A DNA stretch of 64,000 nt. It comes from Kitasatospora sp. A2-31. GTDB taxonomy: Bacteria; Actinomycetota; Actinomycetes; Streptomycetales; Streptomycetaceae. The stretch covers positions 1-64,000 of the forward strand of contig NZ_JAKNTA010000022.1 in the NCBI RefSeq assembly GCF_022288725.1, in the 5' to 3' direction. Positions 42,378-50,936 of this stretch are shown in pieces. Numbering within the stretch: the stretch's first letter is position 1; every line of letters starts with the position of its first letter. The translations under genes and the position numbers were made by a program. Under the pieces are notes generated by a model. The model was given only the letters and a program-made list of their open reading frames with translations. It did no database searches and was not told the origin of the DNA.

Positions 42378-43724
42378 TCAGGCGGCGGCCGGAGCCGCCT
42401 CCTTGCCCGACGCCTGCGCCGGGATCGGGGCCGAGCCGTCGAGCAGCTCGCCCGTCGGGTTGCCGTATGCGACCAGGTCGAGGGTCTTCTCGCGGGCGGC
42501 GACCAGGATCGGCACGACGGCCTGGCCGGCGACGTTGGTCGCGGTGCGCATCATGTCGAGGATCGGGTCGATGGCGAGCAGCAGGCCGACGCCCTCCAGC
42601 GGCAGGCCGAGCGTCGACAGGGTCAGCGTCAGCATCACGATCGCACCGGTCAGACCGGCCGTCGCCGCAGAGCCGATGACCGAGACGAAGGCGATCAGCA
42701 GGTAGTCCTTGACACCGAGGTCGATGCCGTAGACCTGGGCGACGAAGATCGCGGCGAGCGAGGGGTAGATCGCGGCGCAGCCGTCCATCTTGGTCGTCGC
42801 GCCGAACGGCACGGCGAACGAGGCGTACTCGCTCGGAACGCCGAGGCGCTCGGTGACGCGGCGGGTGACCGGCAGGGTGCCGACCGAGGAGCGGGAGACG
42901 AAGGCCAGCTGGATGGCGGGCCAGGCGCCCTTGAAGAAGTTCAGCGGGTTGAGGCCCGCGGCGAACCTCAGGAGCAGGGAGTAGACGCCGAACAGCACCA
43001 GCGCGCAGCCGACGTAGATGTCGACGGTCAGGGTCGCGAAGGGCGCCAGCAGGTCCCAGCCGTACTTGGCGACGGACTTGCCGATCAGGCCGAGGGTGCC
43101 GAGCGGCGAGAGGCGGATGACCCACCACAGCGCGGTCTGGACCAGCTCCAGCACGGACTCGCTCAGCTTCAGGACCGGCTCGGCCTTGCTGCCGAGCTTG
43201 AGGATCGCCGCGCCGGTCACGATCGCCAGGAAGACGATCTGGAGCACCTCGACCTCGGTGAAGGCCGTGACGATGTTGGTCGGGAAGATGCCGGTCAGGA
43301 AGTCGATCCAGCTGCCGGTGGACTTCGGCGCCTTGAGGCCCTCGGTCTTGAGGTCGGTGCCCTCACCCGGGTTGGTCAGCAGCCCGAGGCCCAGACCGAT
43401 CCCGACCGCGATCAGCGAGGTGATCGCGAACCAGAGCAGGGTGCGGACGGCCAGCCGGGCCGCGTTGGTCACGTTCCGCAGGTTGGCCACGGACACCACG
43501 ATCGCGGTGAACACCAGCGGCGGGACGGCCAGCTTCAGCAGCTGGACGAAGATCTTGCCGATGGTCTCCAGGGTGGTGGCCAGCCAGGAGATCTCGGCGG
43601 TCCGGGCCAGGTAGCCGAGACCGGCACCGAGCACGAGGCCGGCGACGATCTGGACCCAGAACGGGGTCTTGCGGATTCGGGCGAGCACGGACGGCGACGG
43701 GGTCGCCTCGGGCGCTGTGGGCAT
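42378..43724 (-). CDS. Dicarboxylate/amino acid:cation symporter (DAACS family)
   Basis: 448 aa, about eight transmembrane helices and two re-entrant loops. Family motifs are LLKLAVPPLVFTAIV, the Ser-rich SRSSVGTLPVTRR loop, FGATTKMDGCAAIYPS (the GATxNMDG motif with Lys replacing Asn) and DMMRTATNVAGQAVVPI. It imports C4-dicarboxylates or acidic/neutral amino acids with Na+ or H+. ATG 43724 is preceded by GGAG. A good promoter (TTGAAC-18-TAACGT) with 11-bp direct repeats lies about 240 nt upstream. Confidence 0.92.
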   Translation of the reverse strand: MPTAPEATPSPSVLARIRKTPFWVQIVAGLVLGAGLGYLARTAEISWLATTLETIGKIFVQLLKLAVPPLVFTAIVVSVANLRNVTNAARLAVRTLLWFAITSLIAVGIGLGLGLLTNPGEGTDLKTEGLKAPKSTGSWIDFLTGIFPTNIVTAFTEVEVLQIVFLAIVTGAAILKLGSKAEPVLKLSESVLELVQTALWWVIRLSPLGTLGLIGKSVAKYGWDLLAPFATLTVDIYVGCALVLFGVYSLLLRFAAGLNPLNFFKGAWPAIQLAFVSRSSVGTLPVTRRVTERLGVPSEYASFAVPFGATTKMDGCAAIYPSLAAIFVAQVYGIDLGVKDYLLIAFVSVIGSAATAGLTGAIVMLTLTLSTLGLPLEGVGLLLAIDPILDMMRTATNVAGQAVVPILVAAREKTLDLVAYGNPTGELLDGSAPIPAQASGKEAAPAAA

Positions 43725-43965
43725 GGCAGTGCGGCTCCGGGGGAGGGCGTTGCTGACGGTGGGGTGGGGCGGGGAAGGCGGCACGGCGCGCGGGCCGGGC
43801 AGGGAGGAGCCGGGCCCCGGTCAGGGGCGTGCCGCCCGCATACAGCTCATGGCGCGACAACGGCGCGGGCTGTCCACAGCACCGGGCAGGCAGCACGGGC
43901 GGGCGGCGGTGGGCGTCGGGCCCAGGCCGTGCATCCGGAGTGCTCCTGAGGTGGTCATGGCCGAC

Positions 43966-43995
43966 ACGTTAGCAGTAAAGGTTTGAGATGTTCAA
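43966..43995 (-). promoter_or_regulatory. Promoter of the symporter gene
   Basis: On the minus strand TTGAAC (43995-43990) is separated by 18 nt from TAACGT (43971-43966). Both fit Streptomyces vegetative promoter patterns. The leader to the ATG would be about 235 nt. Confidence 0.6.
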
Positions 43996-44013
43996 AGTTG
44001 TTGTTTGAGATGT
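43981..44013. repeat. Two 11-bp direct repeats around the symporter -35
   Basis: GTTTGAGATGT occurs at 43981-43991 and 44003-44013, 22 bp apart (two helical turns). One copy touches the -35 and spacer, the other lies just upstream. This is a likely tandem binding site for a regulator. Confidence 0.6.
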
Positions 44014-44081
44014 GGGTGCACACCGATCAAATCCGGACACGAACGAGGCTGACGCCCCATCAGATCGGGAAGGGGCCTCGA

Positions 44082-44110
44082 TTGACCGTCGCTGGTTATA
44101 CGTATAACTT
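44082..44110 (+). promoter_or_regulatory. Promoter of the MFS gene with a TTATACGTATAA palindrome
   Basis: TTGACC (44082-44087), 17-nt spacer, TAACTT (44105-44110). The 12-bp palindrome TTATACGTATAA (44096-44107) overlaps the spacer and the -10 and is a likely repressor site. The MFS start codon is 46 nt downstream of the -10. Confidence 0.6.
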
Positions 44111-44155
44111 GGAGAGCACCCCCCGCCCGTCCCTGCCCGCAACGGAGAACCGTCC

Positions 44156-45382
44156 ATGGGCTATCTCGCCCTGCTCCGAGCCCCGCACGTCAGCCGCCTC
44201 CTCTTCGGCACCCTGCTCGGCCGCCTCCCGGCCGGCATGACCGCCCTGGTGATCGCGCTGGCCCTGCGCGAGGCCGGTGCGCCGTACAGCCGGATCGGGC
44301 TGGCCACCGCGGCCTACGCGATCTCGGCCGCCGTCGGCGGCCCGGTGCTGGGGCGGATCGTGGACCGCACGGGGCAGCCGCGGGTGCTGCTCGCCTCCGC
44401 CGTGGTCGCCGGCGGCGGCTACGCGCTGCTGGCGCTCGCGCCCGGCTCGGCCGTCGCCGCACCGCTCGGCGCCGCCGTCGCCGGCCTGGCCATGCCGCCG
44501 CTCGAACCCTGCCTCCGCTCGCTGTGGCCGGACGTCGTCGAGGACGAGCAGCTCGACACCGCGTACGCCTTCGACTCCGCCTCTCAGCAGACCCTCTACG
44601 TGGCCGGCCCGCTCGCGGTGGCCGGCATCGCGGGCGCCGTCAGCCCGGTCGCGGCGCTCTGGGTGGCCGCCGCCCTGGGGCTGGCCGGGGCCCTGATCGT
44701 GGCCACCGCCGCGCCGGCCCGCGCCTGGCAGGCACCCCCGCGCGCGCACTCCTCGGGCCTGCTCGGACCGCTCCGCTCCCCCGGCCTGGTCCTGCTGCTG
44801 ATCGGCCTGGCCGGCGCGGGCTGGGCGGTCGGCGCCCAGAACGTGCTGTTCATCGCCTACGCCGAGGCCCACGAGGGCGCCCTGCCCGGCGGGGCCGGGT
44901 CGCTGCTGGCGCTGGCGGCGCTCGGCGGCCTGCTCGGCGCGCTGGCCTACGGCGTGGTGAAGTGGCGCAGCAGTACCGCGACCCGGACGTGGGTCATGGC
45001 GCTCGGGATGGCCGTCTCCTACCTCCCGCTGGTGCTGCTGCCCGGTCCGCTCGCGATGGCGGGGCTGGCGTTCCTCTCCGGGATCGTGCTGGCGCCGCTG
45101 CTGGCGGCCGCGTTCGTCCTGGTCGCCGAGCTGGCGCCGGTCGGCACCGTGACGGAGGCGTTCGCCTGGCTGGTGACGCTGTTCGCGACCGGCAACTCGC
45201 TCGGCTACGCCGTCTCCGGCAACCTCGCCGAGGGCTCGCTGACCGCGGTGGCGCTCTGCGCGGCCGGCGGCATCGGGCTGGGCGGGCTGCTGCTGTTCGG
45301 CGCGCGCCGCTGGTTCCGGCCCGCCCCGGCCCACGTCTCGGCCGCCGCGGCCGCGCCAGCCGCGCCGGTGCCGGCAGGCTGA
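44156..45382 (+). CDS. Major facilitator superfamily transporter
   Basis: 408 aa, twelve hydrophobic segments. The N-terminal half opens HVSRLLFGTLLGRLPAGMTALVI, with GRIVDRTGQPRVLL as the MFS loop 2-3 motif. Substrate unknown; the family layout resembles small-molecule efflux proteins. GGAGA lies 8 nt before the ATG. It is followed by a 15-bp terminator hairpin and diverges from the symporter gene. Confidence 0.88.
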   Translation: MGYLALLRAPHVSRLLFGTLLGRLPAGMTALVIALALREAGAPYSRIGLATAAYAISAAVGGPVLGRIVDRTGQPRVLLASAVVAGGGYALLALAPGSAVAAPLGAAVAGLAMPPLEPCLRSLWPDVVEDEQLDTAYAFDSASQQTLYVAGPLAVAGIAGAVSPVAALWVAAALGLAGALIVATAAPARAWQAPPRAHSSGLLGPLRSPGLVLLLIGLAGAGWAVGAQNVLFIAYAEAHEGALPGGAGSLLALAALGGLLGALAYGVVKWRSSTATRTWVMALGMAVSYLPLVLLPGPLAMAGLAFLSGIVLAPLLAAAFVLVAELAPVGTVTEAFAWLVTLFATGNSLGYAVSGNLAEGSLTAVALCAAGGIGLGGLLLFGARRWFRPAPAHVSAAAAAPAAPVPAG

Positions 45383-45407
45383 GACCGGGGCAGCTCCCCG
45401 CAGACGT

Positions 45408-45451
45408 GACTGCGCCCGTCGGACCGGGTGGTCTGGCCGACGGGCGCAGTC
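45408..45451 (+). terminator. Terminator hairpin after the MFS gene
   Basis: GACTGCGCCCGTCGG (45408-45422) pairs perfectly with 45437-45451 over 15 bp, 14-nt loop. No U-tract. It lies 25 nt after the MFS stop. Three ~17-bp units of tgctcccgggccggcgg type follow at 45530-45582, between it and the convergent lacI-type gene. Confidence 0.8.
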
Positions 45452-45590
45452 GCTTGCCCGCAGGCGGCAGTCACTTGCCCGCCGGCAGTCGTTCACCCGC
45501 CACCGGCCGTGCTCCCGGGCTCCCCGGGCCAGCGGTGCTCCCGGGCCGGCGGGTGCTCCCGGGCCGGCGGTGCTCCCGGTGATCCCGGGC

Positions 45591-46802
45591 TCAGGCCGCC
45601 GCGGTCGAGGAGCGCACGACCAGCGAGGTGGCCAGCGGCGGCACCGGCGCGACCGGCTCGCCCCGGAGCAGGTCGGCGAGGGCCGCGACGCCGGCCCGGC
45701 CCAGCTCCTCGCCGGGGAGGTCGACGGTGGTGAGCGGCGGGGCGAGCAGCGCGGCGACCGGGACGTTGTCGATGCCGACCACCGAGAGGTCGGCGGGAAC
45801 GCGCAGCCCGAGTTCGACGGCCGCCTGGTAGACCCCGGAGGCGACCACGTCGTCGTCGCAGATCACCGCGCGCGGACGGTCGGGGTGCTCCAGCAGCCGG
45901 TGGGCGACGCCGTGGGCGGCCGGCTGTCCCTCGTTGAGGCTGACCCCGAACTCGACCACGTCCAGGCCGAGTGCCTCGGCCGCCTGCTCGAACGCCGCCT
46001 GCCGGACCCGGAAGGTGTACGCGGAGTGGGTGGAGCGCAGCCGGCCGATCCGGCGGTGGCCGAGCGCGGCCAGGTGTTCGACGGCGGCCCGCATGCCGCC
46101 GGCCACGTCCAGCTCGATGGTCGGGCGGGCCCGGTCGGTGCCCGGATCGGCGTCCAGGAAGACCGCAGGGGTGTCGGCGGGCAGCTCGCCGAGCTGGCTG
46201 TCGTCCGGTGAGCAGATCAGCAGACCGTCGAACCGGCTGGTGGTGGCGGCCTCGGCCAGCGTGGCGCTCCCCCAGCCCGAGCTGACCACCACCGCGAGGC
46301 CGTGCTTGCCGGCCTCCTCGTGGACGCCCTCCAGCACCCGGCCGAAGAACGGCCCGAGGATGTTCGGCACCGCCAGCAGGATCATGCCGCTGCGGCCCAG
46401 GCGCAGCTGCCGGCCGGCCGCCTGCGGCCGGTAGCCGAGGCTGCGGGCGGCCTCCCGTACGCGTTCCCGGGTGGCGTCGGAGACCCTGCGGCCGGCCTCG
46501 GAGCCGGAGAACACCAGGGAGACGGTGGCCTGCGAGACCCCGGCGAGCCGGGCGACGTCGCGCCCGGTGGGGCGGCGGACGGGCGCCGGCCAGGTGCCGC
46601 TCGCCGGTTCGCCCGGCTCCCCGGGCGGGGCGGAGGCACGCGACGCGCGCGGGGTGGCACCGGCGGGAGTCCCCGCGCCCGCGCCCCCGGCGTTCGAGGT
46701 GTCGGCGTGCGGAGCCCCGGAACGCGGAGCCCCGGAACGCGGCGTGCCGGAGCCCGGCGTGTCGGAGCCCGGGGTGTCGGCGGCGGGTTCGGGTGCGGGC
46801 AC
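45591..46802 (-). CDS. LacI-family transcriptional regulator with a low-complexity N-terminal extension
   Basis: 403 aa. The HTH is DVARLAGVSQATVSLVFSG followed by the hinge region; the periplasmic-binding-protein-like effector domain includes FFGRVLEGVHEEAGKHGL, DGLLICSPDDSQ and LSVVGIDNVPVAALLAPPLTTV. About 70 residues of TPGS/SGAP/GAGAG repeats precede the HTH, which is unusual. The GTG at 46802 is the first start after the upstream gene's stop (14 nt away); no SD is evident, so coupling is likely. The regulated sugar genes are not obvious here. Confidence 0.85.
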   Translation of the reverse strand: MPAPEPAADTPGSDTPGSGTPRSGAPRSGAPHADTSNAGGAGAGTPAGATPRASRASAPPGEPGEPASGTWPAPVRRPTGRDVARLAGVSQATVSLVFSGSEAGRRVSDATRERVREAARSLGYRPQAAGRQLRLGRSGMILLAVPNILGPFFGRVLEGVHEEAGKHGLAVVVSSGWGSATLAEAATTSRFDGLLICSPDDSQLGELPADTPAVFLDADPGTDRARPTIELDVAGGMRAAVEHLAALGHRRIGRLRSTHSAYTFRVRQAAFEQAAEALGLDVVEFGVSLNEGQPAAHGVAHRLLEHPDRPRAVICDDDVVASGVYQAAVELGLRVPADLSVVGIDNVPVAALLAPPLTTVDLPGEELGRAGVAALADLLRGEPVAPVPPLATSLVVRSSTAAA

Positions 46803-46816
46803 GGCGGCGGCGCGGC

Positions 46817-47158
46817 TCAGCTCTTCGCGGCGGCTGCGCGGGCGGCGTCGTCGGCGGCGTCCTCCTCGGCGTTCTGCGCCGCGATCCGGTCCGCCGTGCG
46901 GTTGCGCAGGCGGTCGACCTTGCCGGAGATCTGGGCCGACATCTCGTCGCGCTGCTTGCTCAGCAGGACGTAGCTGAGCGGTGCCGAGACCACCGCGGCC
47001 AGCAGGAAGAGGAAGACCACGCCGAGCTCGCCCCGGACCGGGATCAGCTGGAAGTGGCCGAGCAGCAGGGCGACCAGCAGGCAGCCCAGGAAGATGCTGA
47101 CCCGCAGGGAGGTGTAACGGAGCGTGGCGTGCGACTTGTTGCTCACATTGCTGCTCAC
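46817..47158 (-). CDS. DUF4229-like small membrane protein
   Basis: 113 aa. Two transmembrane helices (VSIFLGCLLVALLLGHF and GVVFLFLLAAVVSAPLSYVLL) are followed by a charged coiled-coil-like tail, KQRDEMSAQISGKVDRLRN, ending in an Ala/Asp-rich stretch. This is the layout of actinobacterial DUF4229 proteins; function unknown. GTG 47158 has AGAAGG about 11 nt upstream; GTGs at 47167 and 47146 are alternatives. It is probably cotranscribed with the lacI-type gene. Confidence 0.75.
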   Translation of the reverse strand: MSSNVSNKSHATLRYTSLRVSIFLGCLLVALLLGHFQLIPVRGELGVVFLFLLAAVVSAPLSYVLLSKQRDEMSAQISGKVDRLRNRTADRIAAQNAEEDAADDAARAAAAKS

Positions 47159-47337
47159 CGGGGACACGTCCTTCTCTGCGCGGGGGCTGGGCCGGTCTCC
47201 CAGTGAAGCATGCCCGACGCCCCGCGCGGGGAACGGGTGGCCCGTCCCCCGCGCCCCCGCGTCCCGGGCGCCGCCGCCGGCCGCGCCCGGGGGCCCGCCG
47301 GCGCATCCGGCCGGGGGCGCCGGCACCGGCCGCCCGG

Positions 47338-47865
47338 TCAGCGCAGGTCGAGCCACATGGTGACGTCGTCGCGGTCGTCCCCGGGGGCGACCCGGATGGT
47401 GCCCGGCGCCCGTCCGACCTCGACGTAGCCGCAGCGCCCGTAGAACTGCTCCAGGCCGAGGCCGCCGCGGACGTAGAGCCGCAGGCCGGCCAGCCCCCAG
47501 CCCCGGGCGAGCCGTTCCGCCTCGGCCATCAGCTCCGCCCCGTAGCCCCGCCCCTGCAGCTCGGGGTGGACCATCACCCGGCTGATCAGCCGCCAGTGGT
47601 CCATCGGCGCGAACCGCATCGACTCGAAGAAGAGCATCCCGGCCGGCCTCCCGGTCTCCGCCTCGTGCGCGACCAGCAACCGGTCCGGCCCGGACGGCGC
47701 GACGGCCGCGAACTGCTTCTCCGCGGTGACCCAGACCTCGTCCTCCGTCACCGGGGCCACGAAGCCGACGGCGCCGCCCGCGTTGGTGGCGTCGGTCCAC
47801 AGCCGGACGAGGTCCTGTCGCAGTTCGGCGTCGAGGTCGGGATCGAGCGTGAAGGTGAGTGCCAT
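47338..47865 (-). CDS. GNAT-family N-acetyltransferase
   Basis: 175 aa. The acetyl-CoA-binding motif is RVMVHPELQGRGYGAELM (Q/RxxGxG/A) near residue 95, followed by GLAGLRLYVRGGLGLEQFYGRCGYVEVG, the usual GNAT C-terminal strand-helix. Substrate unknown. ATG 47865. Confidence 0.88.
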   Translation of the reverse strand: MALTFTLDPDLDAELRQDLVRLWTDATNAGGAVGFVAPVTEDEVWVTAEKQFAAVAPSGPDRLLVAHEAETGRPAGMLFFESMRFAPMDHWRLISRVMVHPELQGRGYGAELMAEAERLARGWGLAGLRLYVRGGLGLEQFYGRCGYVEVGRAPGTIRVAPGDDRDDVTMWLDLR

Positions 47866-47952
47866 GGCCGCCGAGCCTATCCGCGCCCCCTCACACCCCG
47901 CGACGACGGCCGGCCTTCCACGACGCGGTTCGACGGCGCTGGAGGACGATCT

Positions 47953-49299
47953 CTAGGACAGGGCCGCAACGGTGCGGTCGGGCCGGTCCTCGCGGTTCGC
48001 GCCCAGGGCCAGGCAGAGCAGGACGGCCACCGCGCAGAGGGCGCCGGCCGCGTACCAGGCGAGGTCGTAGTCGCCGAACGCGTCCCGGACCAGCCCGGCC
48101 AGTCCGGCCACCACCGCGGCGCCGACCTGGTGGCAGGCCAGCACCCAGCCGAAGACGATCGGCGCGTCCTCGCCGAAGTGGCGGCGGCAGAGGGCGACGG
48201 TCGGCGGCACGGTGGCCACCCAGTCCAGGCCGTAGAAGATCACGAAGGCCAGGATCGGCGGCTCCAGCGAGCCCGCGAAGAGCTGCGGGAGCAGGAGCAG
48301 CGAGAGGCCGCGCAGCGCGTAGTAGACGACCAGCAGCAGCCGGGAGTCGAAGCGGTCGGTGAACCAGCCACTGGCGATCGTGCCCACCACGTCGAAGACG
48401 CCGATCAGCGCGAGCAGGCTCGCCGCGGTGGTGACCGGCAGGCCGTGGTCGTGGGCGGCCGGGATGAAGTGGGTGCCGACCAGGCCGGCCGTGGTCGCGC
48501 CGCAGATCGCGAAGGAACCGGCCAGCAGCCAGAACGCCCTGCTGCGGGCCGAGTCGCGGAGCACCCGCAGCGAGCGGGCCAGCGCGCCGCCGGTGGGCGC
48601 CGGGGCGGGCGGAGCCTCGGTGGCGCCGTACGGGAGCAGGCCGAGGTCGGCGGGGCGCTCGCGCATCAGCAGCAGCACCGGGACGGCGACCGCGGAGGCG
48701 GCCAGCGAGACCACCACGACCGCGGAGCGCCAGCCGTGCTGCTCCACCAGCCAGGCGCCGACCGGCAGGAAGACCAGGTTGCCGGCGGCACCGGCCGCGG
48801 TGAGCACGCCGGTGACCAGGCCCTGCCGGGCCCGGAACCAGCGGCCGGTGACGGTGGTGGCGAAGGCGCCGGCCATCGAGCCGCTGCCGAGGCCCACCAG
48901 CACGCCCCAGCAGAGGACCAGTTGCCAGGGTTCGCGCATCAACATGGTCAGGCCGGCGCCGACGGAGATGGTGAGCAGCGCGCAGACCACCACCAGCCGC
49001 ACGCCGAAGCGGTCCATCAGGGCGGCGGCGAAGGGGGCGGTGAGGCCGTAGAGGGCGAGGTTGACCGAGGTGGCGCTGGAGATCGTCGCCATCGACCAGC
49101 CGAACTCGTTGTGCAGCGCGTCCATCATCAGGCCGGGCGTGGAGCGGAAGCCGGCCGAGCCGAGCAGCACCAGCAGGGACACGGCCGCCACCACCCAGGC
49201 GTAGTGGACCCTGGGCCGGCGCGGGCCGGCGGTGGCGGGAGCGGTGGCGCCGTCGAGGGTGGGGGCGTCGTCGAGGGTGGGGGCGTTCCGTTCGTTCAC
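47953..49299 (-). CDS. MFS transporter (OFA/monocarboxylate-like)
   Basis: 448 aa, twelve helices. The opening YAWVVAAVSLLVLLGSAGFRSTPGLM and the GLGSGSMAGAFATTVTGRWFRARQGLVTG segment resemble oxalate/formate and monocarboxylate MFS members. The GTG at 49299 begins VNERNAPTLDDAPTLD (a short duplicated TLDDAPTLD sequence) and has GGGAGA about 10 nt upstream. It diverges from a GlxA-type regulator across 129 bp, which is a probable control pair. TAG stop. Confidence 0.87.
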   Translation of the reverse strand: MNERNAPTLDDAPTLDGATAPATAGPRRPRVHYAWVVAAVSLLVLLGSAGFRSTPGLMMDALHNEFGWSMATISSATSVNLALYGLTAPFAAALMDRFGVRLVVVCALLTISVGAGLTMLMREPWQLVLCWGVLVGLGSGSMAGAFATTVTGRWFRARQGLVTGVLTAAGAAGNLVFLPVGAWLVEQHGWRSAVVVVSLAASAVAVPVLLLMRERPADLGLLPYGATEAPPAPAPTGGALARSLRVLRDSARSRAFWLLAGSFAICGATTAGLVGTHFIPAAHDHGLPVTTAASLLALIGVFDVVGTIASGWFTDRFDSRLLLVVYYALRGLSLLLLPQLFAGSLEPPILAFVIFYGLDWVATVPPTVALCRRHFGEDAPIVFGWVLACHQVGAAVVAGLAGLVRDAFGDYDLAWYAAGALCAVAVLLCLALGANREDRPDRTVAALS

Positions 49300-49428
49300 G
49301 CGGCCGAGTCTCCCGAAGGGCCGGAACCCGGGGCGAGTGGCCTGACTGCCAGCTTTCGTAAGAATCGGGCCACCGGTCCGGCGTACGCTGGGGGCCGACA
49401 CGACGACGGCGGGCGAAGGGGGAGCGAG

Positions 49429-50406
49429 GTGGCCCACAAGGTCGCGGTGCTGGCGCTCAACGGGGTGATCGCCTTCGAACTGGGCATCCCGGCAAGGATC
49501 TTCGAGTCGGCCAGGGACTCCGCGGGCGTCCCGCTCTACCAGGTGGCCACCTGCACGCTGGACGGCCGGCCGGTCGACACCAGCACCGACTTCCGGATCG
49601 CCGTCGACCACGGGCCCGAACTCCTGGAGTGGGCCGACACCGTGGTCGTCCCGGCCTCCAAGGACCCGGGGCCGATGCAGGCGGACGCCCGGCTCACCCC
49701 CGAGCTCGGCGCCGCACTGGCCAGGATCCGGCCCGGCACCCGGCTGGTGTCGATCTGCACCGGCTCCTTCGTGCTGGCCGCCGCCGGCCTGCTGGACGGC
49801 CGTCCGGCCACCACCCACTGGCGCTACACCGAGCGCTTCGCGGCGCTCTTCCCGGCCGTCCGGCTCGACCCGGACGTGCTGTTCACGGACGACGGCGACG
49901 TGCTCACCTCCGGCGGGGTGGCGGCCGGTGTCGACCTCTGCCTGCACATCGTCCGCCGCGACCACGGCAGCGCGGTGGCCAACACGGTGGCCCGCCACTG
50001 CCTGGTGCCGCCGTGGCGCGAGGGCGGCCAGAAGCAGTACGTCGAGCTCCCCCGCCCGAGTGCCGAGCCCGGCAGCGGCACGGCCGCCGTCCGCGCCTGG
50101 GCGCTGGAGCACCTCGCGGAGCCGCTGTCGCTGCGGCAGCTCGCCGACCGGGCCGGCATGAGCGTGCGCACCTTCACCCGACGTTTCCGGGACGAGACGG
50201 GCGCCAGCCCCGGCCAGTGGCTCACGGTGCAGCGCACCGAGCGGGCCCGTCAGCTGCTGGAAAGCACCGATCTGACGGTCGACCAGGTGGCCCGGGAGTC
50301 CGGCTTCGGCACCGCCGCCTCGCTCCGGCTACAGCTGCGCGGCCGGCTGGACGTAGCGCCGAGCGCGTACCGGCGGACGTTCCGGACGGCCGAACGGGTC
50401 GGCTGA
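49429..50406 (+). CDS. GlxA-family (DJ-1/PfpI + AraC HTH) transcriptional regulator
   Basis: 325 aa. The N-terminal DJ-1/PfpI-like domain (residues ~5-180) includes VSICTGSFVLAAAGLLDGRPATTHW with the elbow Cys. The C-terminal AraC domain contains LSLRQLADRAGMSVRTFTRRF and LTVDQVARESGFGTAASLRLQL. The GTG at 49429 has GGGGGAG upstream. It likely activates the divergent MFS gene. Confidence 0.9.
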   Translation: MAHKVAVLALNGVIAFELGIPARIFESARDSAGVPLYQVATCTLDGRPVDTSTDFRIAVDHGPELLEWADTVVVPASKDPGPMQADARLTPELGAALARIRPGTRLVSICTGSFVLAAAGLLDGRPATTHWRYTERFAALFPAVRLDPDVLFTDDGDVLTSGGVAAGVDLCLHIVRRDHGSAVANTVARHCLVPPWREGGQKQYVELPRPSAEPGSGTAAVRAWALEHLAEPLSLRQLADRAGMSVRTFTRRFRDETGASPGQWLTVQRTERARQLLESTDLTVDQVARESGFGTAASLRLQLRGRLDVAPSAYRRTFRTAERVG

Positions 50407-50936
50407 CGCCCCGGCGGGCGGACCTGACGGCGGCTGCTCGCGCACCTGCCGTCCCGACGGCGGCCGGCGCACGGACGCGCACCGAACCCGACGGCGGCCG
50501 ACGCACGGACGCGATCCCTCCGGAAATGGCGCGAAAGTGAGTCCCCCGTCGACCGGACCAGGCCCTACGGAACGGGCGGACCGGACGGATCGGATGGCGG
50601 CGGGCCGCACGCACCCCGAGCACGGCACGGCCGGCCGCCATCCAATCGCAGCGCACGGGCCCTGAACCCGCACGACCGCCCTCCGCACTCGCCAAGGAGC
50701 CACCACGCGATCGGCAGCGCACGGCCCCCCTGCTGACATGGTCCCCCTGGACAGCAGCACCGCAGCGGCGTTCGGGTGTTCCCTCGGCGTCCCCTCGCAA
50801 CGAAGAGCTGCTCCCAAGCGTGATCAGTCGGATACATCACGTCAATGGGTTGTCCGAAATTCGGAATGGTTGCGTCAGGTTTCGGCCCGATGATCGCCGA
50901 CGGGTCGGCGGCGGACGGGCCGCGCCTGTCGGACCG
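50407..50936. other. Gene-free spacer with a 27-bp direct repeat
   Basis: 530 bp between the AraC-type gene and the stop of the RsbW-like gene. A 27-bp unit (cccgacggcggcc, g/a, cgcacggacgcg) is repeated at 50453-50479 and 50487-50513 with one mismatch. A minus-strand ORF spanning part of this region has poor codon-position bias. No terminator with convincing stems is seen. Confidence 0.45.

Larger units (their letters stand above)
43725..44155. other. Divergent promoter region between symporter and MFS genes
   Basis: 431 bp, with an AT-rich core at 43965-44110. It contains both promoters and their repeats, described separately. The stretch 43725-43960, inside the symporter leader, is GC-rich and contains no motif I can name. 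Confidence 0.6.

Noticed and set aside
43981..44013. PHO box (PhoP direct repeats) at the symporter promoter
   Set aside because: The 11-bp periodicity is right but the units are GTTTGAGATGT, not GTTCACC-like, and the middle 11-mer does not match.
45591..47306. Single 571-aa fusion protein covering the lacI-type and DUF4229-like genes
   Set aside because: The frame is open but the upstream part is out of frame with the DUF4229-like protein, which is clearly coded in another frame and ends at 46817. The LacI homology starts well after 46802.
50329..50817. 162-aa minus-strand ORF in the spacer after the AraC-type gene
   Set aside because: Composition is Arg/Pro/Ala noise, it overlaps the 3' end of the regulator gene, it lacks a ribosome-binding site and it resembles no family.
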